Below the pieces are notes generated by a model. It ran no database searches and was not told the DNA's origin. It worked only from the letters and a program-made list of their open reading frames with translations. A DNA stretch of 64,000 nucleotides from Dyadobacter sp. NIV53. Its GTDB lineage: Bacteria; Bacteroidota; Bacteroidia; Cytophagales; Spirosomataceae. Within the stretch, counting starts at the first letter, position 1. Every line of letters begins with the position of its first letter. This document shows positions 36,833 to 46,578 of the stretch, one piece after another. The translations under genes and the position numbers were made by a program. The stretch covers positions 558,001 to 622,000 of the forward strand of contig NZ_CP081299.1 in NCBI RefSeq assembly GCF_019711195.1. The letters run 5' to 3'.

Positions 36833-38578
36833 TTAGTTGACAGCATGTTTGGGTTCAGCCTGGAATGACAACGTGAAACAACATCCCGAATCCGTGGTGA
36901 AAGTTCCGGATGCTTTTAACCGTTTTAATAGAATGCTTATTAATCTTAACCCAAAATTTGTCTGGGTTTTATCATTTTTAAAACCCGGGCCGTTATCATA
37001 AAAACTGAGAAATACGCTATCCGATTTCAAAGTACAGTTTATGGCAAGTGTAGGATTCAGATTATCAGAAAATGCATATTTACAGGCATTTGTAGTAAGT
37101 TCGTTCACAATTAATCCCAAAGAAACCGCCTTATCCGTGTGCAACCAGATATCCTCTATTTCATAAATAACAGTCACATATTCCAGCTTATAACTTTGCA
37201 ATACGCCATTTACCAATCCTGAAATATAACTGCGTAAGTCTACATCCACCAGCTTGTCCCCCTGATATAAACTACGATGTACCCAGGTCATGGCCTGGAC
37301 GCGCAACAGACTTTCTTCCATCACAGCCATGGCATGCGGATCCGACAAGCTATACAATTGCAAACTCAGTAAATCCGAAACAGACTGTAAATTATTTTTT
37401 GTCCTGTGATTCTGCTCCTTAACCAAATAAGCATTTTGAATACTCAGTTTTCGGTATTTTATAAAAAGCATATAAAACAGGATTCCCAGAACAGACGCGA
37501 CCAGAAATAAAGTTAAAGTGATATTTGTAAGTCTTTTTTGAATCTGTATATTTTTCAGTTGTAAAAGTTTTTCTTTTCCGTGAGCTATTAGCTCAGCACT
37601 TTTCAGTTCATTTTCGTAGACAAGGTTTATATTCTCAACTGCTTCGTTCCGGTAATTTTCGAATTGGCGTGCCTGCAATTCCCTAACCTGTTTTTGATAA
37701 GATATTGCCTTTTGCCAGTTCCCGGTCTTTTCATAATAAATAGTCAGCGTTTCGTATAATGAAACCTGAATGCCAAGGTGGGCGCTTTGTGATTTGTTCG
37801 CCACCAAAGCTTTGTCAAGCCATTGTTTTGCAGCGGCAAATTTTCCACGCCTGATTAAATCGCTGGCTATCTGGCTTGACAGATCAACTATATTGTTCAT
37901 TAACTTTTCTTTATGATATATCAGCAATGCTTTTTGTTTATAGAGGATGCTGTTATCAATATCGTTTTTCAATTCGAATACTTTTCCCAGACATTGGTAG
38001 GATACAGCCATATCGACCTGAATATTAAAATCAGATGCGATTTTCAGCGATTTTGTATAATAGAAACAGGCACTGTCCAAAGAACCAGAATTCTTTTTCT
38101 CCCGATCCGTTTCCCACTTTGTTTGCTGAATATCACCTGAAATGCGATAAGCTCCCATTAATCCCTTTAAAGAATTAATTTTTGCAAAGTTATTTTTTGC
38201 CAGGTGTACATATCTCTCCGCCTCGTCCATATCAGATTGAAAGATCTGTATTTCGCTCATTCGAAGATATATTTTTCCAATATTTTCTGAGGGTCCGTTA
38301 GGCTTTCTGATATTCAGCGACTTAACCAGCCATTGCTGCGCTTTGGAAAAATGGCCGATATTGATGTAACGCTTACCAAGCAAGTAACACAATTCTCCTA
38401 TTTCAGCTGTATCGCCACGGGTTATAGCGATTTCGTATTCTTTTTGAGTTGTTAATAACCTCTCATATATATTTTGGGAAGAAGCCGGAATGGTGTTGGT
38501 TTGGGCAATCAGAGCATTTGCTGACAGAAGAAAACATACTGTGATGATGAGAATCGTTGAGTAAATTTTGCTAACCAT
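36833..38578 (-). CDS. TPR sensor histidine kinase (HisKA_2 type)
   Basis: 581 residues. Signal peptide (to ~25), periplasmic TPR-like helical repeats (residues ~40-310), a coiled coil, one transmembrane helix (~351-373) and a cytoplasmic kinase: H-box KEQNHRTKNNLQSVSDLL with phospho-acceptor H391, then GLIVNELTTNACKYAF (N-box), FYDNGPGF (G1) and FGLRLISILLKRL (G2). This is the HisKA_2/HATPase form common in Bacteroidota with LytTR regulators. The stimulus is unknown. It is upstream of, and probably co-transcribed with, the response regulator gene. Confidence 0.9.
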   Translation of the reverse strand: MVSKIYSTILIITVCFLLSANALIAQTNTIPASSQNIYERLLTTQKEYEIAITRGDTAEIGELCYLLGKRYINIGHFSKAQQWLVKSLNIRKPNGPSENIGKIYLRMSEIQIFQSDMDEAERYVHLAKNNFAKINSLKGLMGAYRISGDIQQTKWETDREKKNSGSLDSACFYYTKSLKIASDFNIQVDMAVSYQCLGKVFELKNDIDNSILYKQKALLIYHKEKLMNNIVDLSSQIASDLIRRGKFAAAKQWLDKALVANKSQSAHLGIQVSLYETLTIYYEKTGNWQKAISYQKQVRELQARQFENYRNEAVENINLVYENELKSAELIAHGKEKLLQLKNIQIQKRLTNITLTLFLVASVLGILFYMLFIKYRKLSIQNAYLVKEQNHRTKNNLQSVSDLLSLQLYSLSDPHAMAVMEESLLRVQAMTWVHRSLYQGDKLVDVDLRSYISGLVNGVLQSYKLEYVTVIYEIEDIWLHTDKAVSLGLIVNELTTNACKYAFSDNLNPTLAINCTLKSDSVFLSFYDNGPGFKNDKTQTNFGLRLISILLKRLKASGTFTTDSGCCFTLSFQAEPKHAVN

Positions 38579-38838
38579 TATTCGATACTATTTGAAGATG
38601 GCTTTGTAACTAAAGTCAATTTAATCAATTCTTGTTACCATCGGATTCTTTTAAAGAAAATTTCTCTGCACCAAAACATTACTGCCGGAAAACAGATAAA
38701 ATAGTATCAGCAAAGATTAAAAAGCCATTATACGGGTTTGGGAAGAAAAATCCGGTATTTCGGAAGTTTGGTTAGATTTCCGTTTAATAAAATTAGTTTT
38801 TTTGAGTGTCTTAATATTCGAACTCATCTAAAATTTCC

Positions 38839-39675
38839 ATGAAAACAACTCTCCTCTATCATCAAACTATCCTGACAGAATTAAAAAAAATAATCATCAA
38901 CGGCAGCCTTTTATTGGCGATATTATTTCTTCCTGTTCTTACTACAAGCAGTTTCGGGCAAACAAAACCCGAAGTATTAACTAACCAGACAGTCATTTCA
39001 CTGGTGAAGGCGGGGCTTGATAAATCTGTGATTATCACAACCATCAATAACTCGGATGGAAAATTTGACGTAAATGCAACATCACTGATCAATCTGCGCA
39101 AGCAAGGTGTATCCAATGAAATTATTTCAGCTATGGTGGACAGGTCAGCAGGTAAACCAAACAAGCCTTCTGACAATCCCAAAGCGGAGGTGAAAATTGT
39201 AAAAAAAGGGCCCAAAATTGATCTTATCAATCATCCATATACCTTTAACAGTGCGACCAATGTTGCTAACCCATTAGAAAAAAATGTCGCCGAAGTCAGG
39301 ACAAAAACCAAGGCATTTGGATATGGAGGTGTAACCCACCAATATGAAGTTTCCAACGTCAAATCAGCAACAAGACAGAATTCCGCAGATTCCGTATACT
39401 TTTTGATTAATACCGGTGGAGTTGCTATACCGGAGTTTGTGTTATATCAGACCAAAATTGAAAAAGACAAACGTGTCGCTGCCACTTTTACGGCAAAACC
39501 GATTGGCGGCGCCAAATCCGGAAATAACACGATTTCCTATAACACACTCCCCGCTGGTAATGGCCTTTTCAAACTGGTGCCTTCTCAAAAGCTTGAAAAA
39601 GGTGAATATTTTTTTGCAGGAAAACCTGTTGGCAGTGCTAATTCCCTTGACGTTTATTCATTTGGTATAGATTAA
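38839..39675 (+). CDS. Secreted protein of unknown function
   Basis: 278 residues with an N-terminal signal sequence preceded by ~17 polar residues (cleavage near SSFGQ). Residues ~45-100 form a helical module (LTNQTVISLVKAGLDKSVII, LINLRKQGVSNEIISAMV) seen at the N-termini of various Bacteroidota secreted proteins. A Lys/Pro-rich linker precedes a beta-rich domain. I do not recognise a named family for the C-terminal part. It lies 45 bp upstream of another unknown gene on the same strand. Confidence 0.7.
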   Translation: MKTTLLYHQTILTELKKIIINGSLLLAILFLPVLTTSSFGQTKPEVLTNQTVISLVKAGLDKSVIITTINNSDGKFDVNATSLINLRKQGVSNEIISAMVDRSAGKPNKPSDNPKAEVKIVKKGPKIDLINHPYTFNSATNVANPLEKNVAEVRTKTKAFGYGGVTHQYEVSNVKSATRQNSADSVYFLINTGGVAIPEFVLYQTKIEKDKRVAATFTAKPIGGAKSGNNTISYNTLPAGNGLFKLVPSQKLEKGEYFFAGKPVGSANSLDVYSFGID

Positions 39676-39720
39676 GCTACTGTTTTTTTAATTCATAAGG
39701 CGACCTAAACTCATTTGTTT

Positions 39721-40332
39721 ATGCAAACTGCTCCAATTTACAATTACACCATTGAACAGAATTCAACGCATTCAGTCATAACTTATAAAAAATCACCAGT
39801 CAGCCTACAGGTGATTGGCCCAATATCGGTTTACACTGCGATTCCGGGAATCCTTTTAACCTTTATGATGGGAAAACCTGATTCAGTCATCGAATTTTTC
39901 ATTAAATGGATATTGATTACACTTGCATTATCTTATGGAATTTACCTGTTGATCAACCTGTTGCGCCGGCCCGGGCAATTTGGTATCAGCAGTACTGCAA
40001 TACTATACAACGGGCAATCGTATGATCTCCAGCATATTTCTTCAATTGGGCTTAAAGATGCTTCCAACATGTATTTAGAAACTTCAACTGTTTATTATAC
40101 ACAAAGCTCATTTGGATCTTTGGCAGGTAGTGTCTCAAATCTTTCCAACTCAATGAGGGCAGCCGGAGCGCAAAGCAGAATGGCGATTCAACACCATGTT
40201 AAAAATGTAAGTTACAAAATATACATCCGGTTTGGCTCGAAAGACATCAATATTGCCAGTGGAATGGACGAAGCGTCAGCGGATGTGTTATTAAATAAAA
40301 TCTGTGAATTGACCGGTTACAAAATAAAATAG
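39721..40332 (+). CDS. Membrane protein of unknown function
   Basis: 203 residues from the ATG at 39721. Two transmembrane helices (VIGPISVYTAIPGILLTFMM and the segment FFIKWILITLALSYGIYLLI) are followed by a cytoplasmic, PH-like or beta-rich domain (LRRPGQFGISSTAILYNGQS, YKIYIRFGSKDINIA). I do not recognise the family with certainty; the layout resembles bacterial PH-domain-type membrane proteins. It follows the secreted unknown gene at 45 bp and ends with a terminator. Confidence 0.65.
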   Translation: MQTAPIYNYTIEQNSTHSVITYKKSPVSLQVIGPISVYTAIPGILLTFMMGKPDSVIEFFIKWILITLALSYGIYLLINLLRRPGQFGISSTAILYNGQSYDLQHISSIGLKDASNMYLETSTVYYTQSSFGSLAGSVSNLSNSMRAAGAQSRMAIQHHVKNVSYKIYIRFGSKDINIASGMDEASADVLLNKICELTGYKIK

Positions 40333-40410
40333 GTCAACTTTTCCACCAATCAGATCCTGATTAAATTGAATTTTGGTTCCTGAATTTGCCTTATTTTACA
40401 TTACTTAAAG

Positions 40411-40440
40411 GAGGCTGCTTTGATAGCGGCCTCTTTTTTT
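40411..40440 (+). terminator. Rho-independent terminator
   Basis: GAGGCTGC at 40411-40418 pairs with GCGGCCTC at 40426-40433 (one G-T wobble), followed by seven T. It ends the transcript of the two unknown genes upstream. Confidence 0.8.
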
Positions 40441-40641
40441 ATTTTACAGCTGTTGAATGTTTTATGTATTACCTGCCTGTAAATTACTAATTGTCAAGAA
40501 TTGGGAGCTTGTACTTAAAAAGTCTGAATAAAAGCTTACTTCATCAATTTCACTTATATTTATAAGGATAAAATTGGAACGTTACTTTTGTTTTATTCTG
40601 TAAATCTGTATTTTGTCGAAATAGTATAAATACCTCAACTC

Positions 40642-42512
40642 ATGATAAAACAAAAACTTTTAATCTTTTCCCTTACTATTTTCTGCGTCCATTTCCAGTC
40701 TTACGGGCAAGCTTTTAACAATTTTCCTGTTACCACGCAAAAACCCCCTTTACATGCAAAACACTGGATGGGAATTACCGGAAAACCTTTGGCCGCAACG
40801 GCGGGAGCGATGATTTTCAGTAAGGGTGGCAATGCCATTGATGCATCGTGTGCCATGCTCGCGTCTACCTGTACGATGTGGGATGTATTGAGCTGGGGTG
40901 GTGAAACGCAGGCATTGATCTATAATCCCAAAACAAAAAAGGTGATCGCAATCAATGCAATGGGTGTGGCACCAACCGGAGCAACAGCCGATTTTTTCAA
41001 GAAAAAAGGTATGAAATATCCGCCTGAATATGGCCCGCTTGCTGCAACAACGCCGGGAACAGCGGGAGGACTGATGACTATGCTGGCAGAATATGGTACC
41101 ATGAGTTTGAAACAAGTTCTGGCACCAGCGATGCAGCTTGCCGAGGGTTATCCTATTGAAGCCCAAACGGCCAATTCCATTGAAAGAGGTAAAGACAAAA
41201 TAAAAGAATGGCCCTACTCCAAAAAGGTATTTCTACCGCATCCTGGCGAAAAAAGAGAAGCCCCCGATGCAGGTGAAATGTTTGTACAAAAGGATTTACT
41301 GGCCACCTTACAAAAACTGGTGGACACAGAGGAACAGGCATTAAAAAAAGGAAAAAGCAGGAAAGAGGCCATTTATGCTGCTTACGATCGTTTTTATAAA
41401 GGTGATATTGCCAAAGAGATCGCACGTGGCTGTCAGGAACAAGGCGGGCTGATCACGGAAAAGGACATGGCCAGCTGGAAAGTAAAGATCGAAGAACCGC
41501 TGATGGTTAATTACAAAGGAATTGATGTATACAAAATGCAGCAATGGACGCAGGGGCCGGCAATGCTGCAGGCTTTAAATATGCTCGAAAACTTTGATTT
41601 GAAAAGTATGGGTTATAATTCTTCCCGCTATGTACACACCATGTATCAGGTAATGAACATGGCATTTGCCGATCGGGATTTTTACTATGGTGACCCTGCA
41701 TTTGCACCCGAAGGGCCTATGAAAGGTTTGTTGTCAAAGGAGTATGCCAAGGAGAGAATAAAACAGATCAACTGGGAGAAAAATGACCCAAAAGTGCTTC
41801 CAGGTGATCCCTACCCTTTTGAAGGCAAAAAAATCCATATACAGAACAGATTAAGTCCTGGGGAAATTTCCATGCTGCCCTTGACCGGAATGCAAACGGA
41901 TTGAATGAAAAATTCATGGAGGAATTTACAGCAGGTACAACTTCGGTGGAAGCGGCCGATGAAGAAGGCTGGGTTGTTTCAATAACACCAAGCGGCGGTT
42001 GGGTGCCTGCAACTATTGCCGGAAATACGGGTGTTGGATTGAGCCAGCGTATGCAGTCATTCGTGCTGGATGCAAAGGAAAATCCTTTTAATGTGGTGGA
42101 ACCGGGTAAGCGTCCGAGAGTTACGCTGACACCAAGCCTGGCACTAAAAGATGGAAAACCTTTTCTTTCCTTTGCCAAACAGGCGGGTGACGAACAGGAT
42201 CAGTTACTGCTGCAATTCTTTCTTAATATCGTTGAATTTGGGATGACCGTACAGGAAGCTACCGAAGCACCCAGTTTTAAAACATTGCAGATGTATGCCA
42301 GTTTTGGTGAGCATGAAAAAGACCCGGGCGGACTGATCCTGAATGAGGCTATGCCGGATTGGACCAGAAAGGAATTATCCCGGATGGGTTACAGGAATTC
42401 GTACCAGCCACGCACCAGCGGACCAATCAACGCCATTTATTTTGACTGGATTCATGGCACCATGTGGGGAGGATCGAGCAACCACGGCGAGGATTACGGA
42501 ATCGGCTGGTAG
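40642..42512 (+). pseudogene. Gamma-glutamyltransferase-family protein, frameshifted
   Basis: The frame from 40642 gives 420 residues with a signal peptide and GGT features (AATAGAMIFSKGGNAIDASC, TPGTAGGLMTMLAEYG, QGPAMLQALNMLENFD), then stops shortly after SPGEISMLP. The next frame carries NEKFMEEFTAGTTSVEAADE, holding the predicted autoprocessing/catalytic Thr region, and runs to the normal C-terminus at 42512. One missing C in the CCC at 41878-41880 would join them as LPLDRNANGLNEKF, giving 623 residues. The enzyme would cleave gamma-glutamyl bonds in the periplasm; as assembled, neither half could work alone. Pseudogene or sequencing error. Confidence 0.85.
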
Positions 42513-42827
42513 AGTTACTGATTTTTGCCACGGATGCACGAATAAACACGAAGTAACTAAGAATATCTATTCTAACATTCGTGACGATTCGTGAATCCGT
42601 GGCATTTTAGTACTGGTAGAGTTACTGAGATTTTTGCCACGGATGCACGAATAAACACGAAGTAACTAAGAATATCTATTCTAACGTTCGTGACGATTCG
42701 TGAATCCGTGGCATTTTAGTACTGGTAGAGTTACTGAGATTTTTGCCACGGATGCACGAATGAACACGAAGTAACTATTTTAATATTCGTGGCCAGTCGT
42801 GTATCCGTGGCATTTTAATACCGGCAC
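42513..42827. repeat. Three tandem copies of a ~105-bp palindromic repeat
   Basis: Copies begin at about 42510, 42616 and 42725. Each reads GAGTTACTGA, TTTTTGCCACGGATGCACGA, AACACGAAGTAACT, then ATTCGTGAATCCGTGGCATT, so GCCACGGAT and ATCCGTGGC pair to form a long stem. Copies 1 and 2 are nearly identical; copy 3 is more diverged. The unit includes CTGGTAGAG, which is also the end of the glutamyltransferase gene (TGG TAG), so array expansion may have started at the gene's 3' end. Confidence 0.9.
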
Positions 42828-42833
42828 CTTATA

Positions 42834-43358
42834 TTATCTGGAGTTGATGTTAATTATTTTTGGGCCTGTAATCGTGCGGATCAAGTTTTTAAATTCAGTC
42901 GTTTCTTCGGGGGTAAAAACTCTTTTTGGAAGTACACTTGCCATAATTTCCGTCTCTTTTAAAATAAAAAATTCCTTTGTTTCCACAATGGAATTTAATT
43001 TATTCCAGACTAGCTGCTTATTATAAGTCTCGCCTTTGACTTTAAAACCAGTTTCATAGATTTTAACCATAGTAAGCTCTATAAAAGGATTTTTCTTTTT
43101 CACCAGGTTTGAAGCCTGAATTTTGGCTGTAATTTCCGAAACGAAAGTCAGGTAGATAGCCAAAAAAAACGGAAACGCATAATAAAGGCTAAAATTTAAA
43201 GTACCGTTAATAAGCCTCGCGGTTGTAATATAAACCATTACAGCTAAAAGAATACTTCCCACGATTCTTAACAATTTTGTAATAAACCGTGAATTGGATA
43301 TATCGAGTAAACTTTGGTGAACCTCCTTCTCTGTAAGCTTGTAACTGATTTGGATCAT
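42834..43358 (-). CDS. YcxB-like membrane protein
   Basis: 174 residues: MIQISYKLTEKEVHQSLL, two transmembrane helices (LLRIVGSILLAVMVYITTA and SLYYAFPFFLAIYLTFV), then a soluble C-terminal domain with ELTMVKIYETGFKVKGE, LVWNKLNSIVETKEFFIL and VLPKRVFTPEE, the typical YcxB C-terminal pattern. Function unknown. It reads toward the palindromic repeat array, which may act as its transcript end. Confidence 0.78.
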   Translation of the reverse strand: MIQISYKLTEKEVHQSLLDISNSRFITKLLRIVGSILLAVMVYITTARLINGTLNFSLYYAFPFFLAIYLTFVSEITAKIQASNLVKKKNPFIELTMVKIYETGFKVKGETYNKQLVWNKLNSIVETKEFFILKETEIMASVLPKRVFTPEETTEFKNLIRTITGPKIININSR

Positions 43359-43466
43359 GATAGACGGTTATTGGGTTAAAGGTTGCAAGTTAGGCCGGAC
43401 AGACAGAATGTCAATAATATTGTGAAGAAATAAATGCCCATACGTCATCCTGAAACATTCATATCA

Positions 43467-44121
43467 CTATAAATCCCCGAGTTTACTAACAAGTTTTGCA
43501 ATCAGTTCAATATGGTCCCGGTTTGCAAAATCGTCTTTATTTCTGCCATTCAGCCATTCCTTTTCTTCTTCACGATTTAATACAACAGGCATTCGCCAGG
43601 CACTGTTATGTACAATTTGCATAATGGAATTAGCATCGGTCATGACCATTGAATAAGTAAACCACTCCGAATTATCAGCCGGATTGATCCAGCGCGAATA
43701 AATGCCTCCGATACAAAAAAACCTCTTCGTCGGGACGGGTAAGCCTGAAAATATTTTTTGGAGCGTTCTTTTTTGAAAGATCAGTCCATTGGTATTCGTA
43801 AAAATGGCTTACAGGAATTAAGCAGCGAAATTTGACAGCATCACGAAATGATGGTAAAGTATCCAGTGTGTCCAGGCGCGCATTTAATGTTCCCGCCCGG
43901 ATCTTCTTAGCTTCCTCGACACTTCTTGCCCAGTGAGGAATGAGGCCCCAGCGGTAACTTTTGATCTGATGCGGATCTTTACGGGTGATTACCCAGTCGA
44001 GAGGAAATTGAAATCCGTTGGAATGTACTACCGGTTTATATAAGTTAGGGTTCTCAAATTTAGCCTCAAATCGTTTTTCAACAACCGGCGCTGCGGCAAT
44101 TAATCCTTTGTGATAACACAT
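43467..44121 (-). pseudogene. SOS response-associated peptidase (SRAP, YedK/HMCES type), frameshifted
   Basis: The frame from 44121 begins MCYHKGLIAAAPV; Cys2 is the catalytic residue that forms a thiazolidine with abasic sites after Met removal. LDWVITRKDPHQIKSYRWGL, IPHWARS and NARLDTL, CLIPVSHFYEYQW follow. The frame breaks after PDEEVFL, while another frame gives IYSRWINPADNSEWFTYSMV and RMPVVLNREEEKEWL to the stop at 43467. Removing one T from the T7 run (43715-43721) joins them as EVFCIGGIYSRW, 217 residues. SRAP proteins shield single-stranded DNA abasic sites. Confidence 0.87.
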
Positions 44122-44223
44122 AACTTTTATGATTTAAAATTTTCGCTGAGTCTGGTTTATTTAACATTTCAGAGGCCTTTTCTGTTTCAATTTCAAACCA
44201 TTTATATCGAATTGAATTCAATA

Positions 44224-44254
44224 AAAAAGCCCCCGGATAATTCCGGAGGCTTCA
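44224..44254 (-). terminator. Terminator of the single-domain response regulator gene
   Basis: AAGCCTCCGG pairs with CCGGGGGCTT (minus strand, one wobble) with a 6-nt loop and then six T. It lies ~28 bp after the stop codon. Confidence 0.8.
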
Positions 44255-44281
44255 TTTACAGTTTCTGAATATTTATCTTAT

Positions 44282-44647
44282 TTATCTGGAAACCAAACAA
44301 GTAGCAATTAACATTCGTAATTCTTCTTCATCCCATGGCTTGTTTACATAGTAATGTATATAACCCGATTTGATGGCAGACCTGAATTCTTCCTTGTAAG
44401 CATGACAGGTTAGCAGGACACGGATCGTTTCAGGAAATTGGTCGGTGATCTGCTCAAAAAACTCAACACCAGTTGTTCCCGGCATCTGATGATCTGCAAA
44501 TACAATGTCAATTTGTTTTTCTTTTAGAATCTTAAATCCATCAACCGTGCTTTCGGATAAAAACACATCTGCATCCTTTCGGAAGGTGGCCATAAATGAA
44601 TTCAGATTATTAATTTCATGATCCACATACAGAACATTTATACTCAT
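44282..44647 (-). CDS. Single-domain response regulator
   Basis: 121 residues from the ATG at 44647. The receiver fold is complete: INVLYVDHEINNLNSF (acidic pocket is D9/E11, with His between), phospho-acceptor D52 in IVFADHQMPG, LLTCHAYKEEF, and YYVNKPWDEEEL (K103). No output domain. Stand-alone receivers act on partner proteins or in phosphorelays; no kinase gene is directly adjacent. The longer frame from 44686 was rejected since the extra residues are not part of the fold. Confidence 0.87.
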   Translation of the reverse strand: MSINVLYVDHEINNLNSFMATFRKDADVFLSESTVDGFKILKEKQIDIVFADHQMPGTTGVEFFEQITDQFPETIRVLLTCHAYKEEFRSAIKSGYIHYYVNKPWDEEELRMLIATCLVSR

Positions 44648-45029
44648 ACTAATAGCGCGATAACTGGATATAATTACCCTCAACAAATTTTAGGCTAATT
44701 AATTTCACCAATCCACTTTTTATAATTGGCTTTATTATTCATTTATCAAATGTCTTTCTGCTACATACTGTAAGTCTTCTTTTTAAAATCGTCAAAAAAC
44801 AAAAAGCAAAATTCTAAAATTGTATTTAAAATGCTTTTAATCAGATCCTTATATTCGTTAAATTACATTTTCAAAACATCAGATTAAAAATCATCTGTTA
44901 AGTTAAGCCATCCCGGAGCCTACAATTCACCTTTAAATAGCACTGTTTCTATTTTTTTCTCACTGCGGAAATGAATTAACATGACGTTTATTTTGTCCTT
45001 TTACAACTGGTAACTTAACAAGCTCAACT
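44648..45029. other. Divergent intergenic region
   Basis: About 380 bp, AT-rich, between divergent genes. Nothing coding was found. A GC-richer patch at 44908-44930 (CATCCCGGAGCC) has no obvious pairing partner. Promoters for both sides should lie here. Confidence 0.35.
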
Positions 45030-45837
45030 TTGAAAATTTATTTACGATTGTCAATCCTGCTTTTATTAGTAGTATTGACTTCCTGCGATGGCCTCTTTCA
45101 ATACAATCCCAATCAGATTATTTTAAAGGAAAGCGAAAAGAACCTGAACGCCAAAAACATTGCTCTTGTACAGGCCCTGCCAGTCCGTGATACGCTAAAA
45201 TTTATTCTTGTAGGCGATACCCAGCGCTGGTATGACGAATCTGCCGATTTTGTAAAAAGTGCCAATAGCCGGAAAGATATTTCCTTTGTGCTGCACTCCG
45301 GCGACATCTCCGATTTTGGCCTTACACAGGAATTTATCTGGGTTAATGAGATCATGCAAAAATTAAAGTATCCATATCTCACTGTAATTGGCAATCACGA
45401 TATTGTGGCAAACGGCCCCTTGGTTTACAATAAAATGTATGGTGCCCTGAATTATTCCTTCTGACTTTGGAAATAACAAGTTCATTTTCATTAATACCAA
45501 TTCAAGGGAATACGCATTCGATGGCACCACACCGGATTTATCCTGGCTGAAATCTCAGCTTGCTAATAATCCTGATAATAAAAATGCTATTGTTGTTGCC
45601 CATGTCCCTCCTTTTGATGCGGATTTTGACCGGAATCTGGAAAAACCCTATGCTGCGATCCTGGCCTCTGACCCCAATGTAAAATTTACTTTATACGGGC
45701 ATCAGCACATTTTTAAGGATGGGGAATTTTACAACGATGGCGTCCATTATTACGTAACAACCAGTGCGGGAGCAAGAGGTTATCTGCTCGTTTCCACATG
45801 GAAAGGTGGCTATAAAGTTGAAAATATTGAATTTTGA
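45030..45837 (+). pseudogene. Metallophosphoesterase lipoprotein, frameshifted
   Basis: A TTG at 45030 starts a lipoprotein signal (lipobox LTSC); no suitable ATG exists. Calcineurin-like motifs in the first frame are FILVGDTQRW, LHSGDISDFG and VIGNHDIV, then NYSF and a stop at 45464. The other frame continues DFGNNKFIFINTNSREY, AIVVAHVPPFDADF, KFTLYGHQHIFKDGEF and ends IEF at 45837. The metal-binding histidines of the C-terminal half (AHVPP, GHQH) lie in the second frame. An extra T at 45459-45460, or two missing bases, explains the shift. Restored length 268 residues. The next gene starts 5 bp after the stop. Confidence 0.85.
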
Positions 45838-45842
45838 AAAAT

Positions 45843-46439
45843 ATGAAAAATCTACTTTTGCCACTCCTTTTGCTATTACATTTTTTTGCAATTGCCCAGG
45901 ACGAATTACCTGCTGAAAAAAGCCGGAAATGGTACATTCCTGATCATTTAAAAATGCAGTTTGCCGGTAATATCGGTTTTATATCAGGCGGCCCGGGTTA
46001 CATTTCACATAATAAAACACTGGAAACCGATTTGCTTTTCAGCTTTTTACCACAAAAATTTGGAGGCGATGCATTGATAACTATTACCGGAAAGACGACC
46101 TTTTCTCCCTGGCGCATTCCTCTGAAAAACTCCTGCAATATCGTTCCGTTTTCTTTGGGATTTTATCTGAGTTACACGTTCGGCCCGCAATTTGACTCAA
46201 AATGGCCTTCATATTATCCATCCGGTTATTATTGGTGGGCGACTTCGTTTCGTCCGGGAGCATACATTGGCGGAAAAGTAGGGCGTGAAATTATTGTAAA
46301 TAAAAAGAAACGGGGTTTGGAACTGTACTACGAACTTGGAACCTATGACCTGCTGCTGATCAGTTATGCGCAAAACCGGGAATATTTAAAACCTGGTGAT
46401 ATTGTGAACCTGGCATTTGGGGTTAAACTGGGATTCTGA
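45843..46439 (+). CDS. Secreted protein of unknown function, barrel-like
   Basis: 198 residues from the ATG at 45843, with a signal peptide ending FAIAQ. The body has many aromatic-rich strands (QFAGNIGFISGGPGYIS, PFSLGFYLSYTFGPQFD, PSGYYWWATSFRPGAYIGG, LELYYELGTYDLLLISY) and ends GVKLGF, which looks like a small outer-membrane barrel. I do not recognise a named family. It follows the metallophosphoesterase at 5 bp, so both are in one operon. Confidence 0.7.
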   Translation: MKNLLLPLLLLLHFFAIAQDELPAEKSRKWYIPDHLKMQFAGNIGFISGGPGYISHNKTLETDLLFSFLPQKFGGDALITITGKTTFSPWRIPLKNSCNIVPFSLGFYLSYTFGPQFDSKWPSYYPSGYYWWATSFRPGAYIGGKVGREIIVNKKKRGLELYYELGTYDLLLISYAQNREYLKPGDIVNLAFGVKLGF

Positions 46440-46578
46440 AAAGTTTAACGAAGCGTAAAAACGCAAAGGATGCAGAGAAAAAATAAATTAAACGCGACGG
46501 ACTCAGTGGGATGCGCAATAGGTGAATTGAGCACGAAATTTCTATTAATTTGTTCCATGAAACCTTGTTTATACTCCT
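46440..46578. repeat. Degenerate extragenic repeat fragment
   Basis: TTTAACGAAGCGTAAAAACG and CAAAGGATGCAGAGAAAA at about 46443-46482 resemble the common dispersed 'ACGAAG..GCAAAGGATGC' extragenic repeats of Bacteroidota. Only a partial copy is visible. The rest of the gap is unremarkable upstream sequence of the CDF gene. Confidence 0.3.

Noticed and set aside
41901..42512. Stand-alone small hydrolase gene
   Set aside because: It lacks its own signal and start, and is the C-terminal half of the gamma-glutamyltransferase next to it.
42513..42827. Possible CRISPR-like repeat array
   Set aside because: The whole ~105-bp unit is repeated including the spacer-like parts, only three copies exist, and no cas genes are near. 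It is a tandem palindromic repeat.
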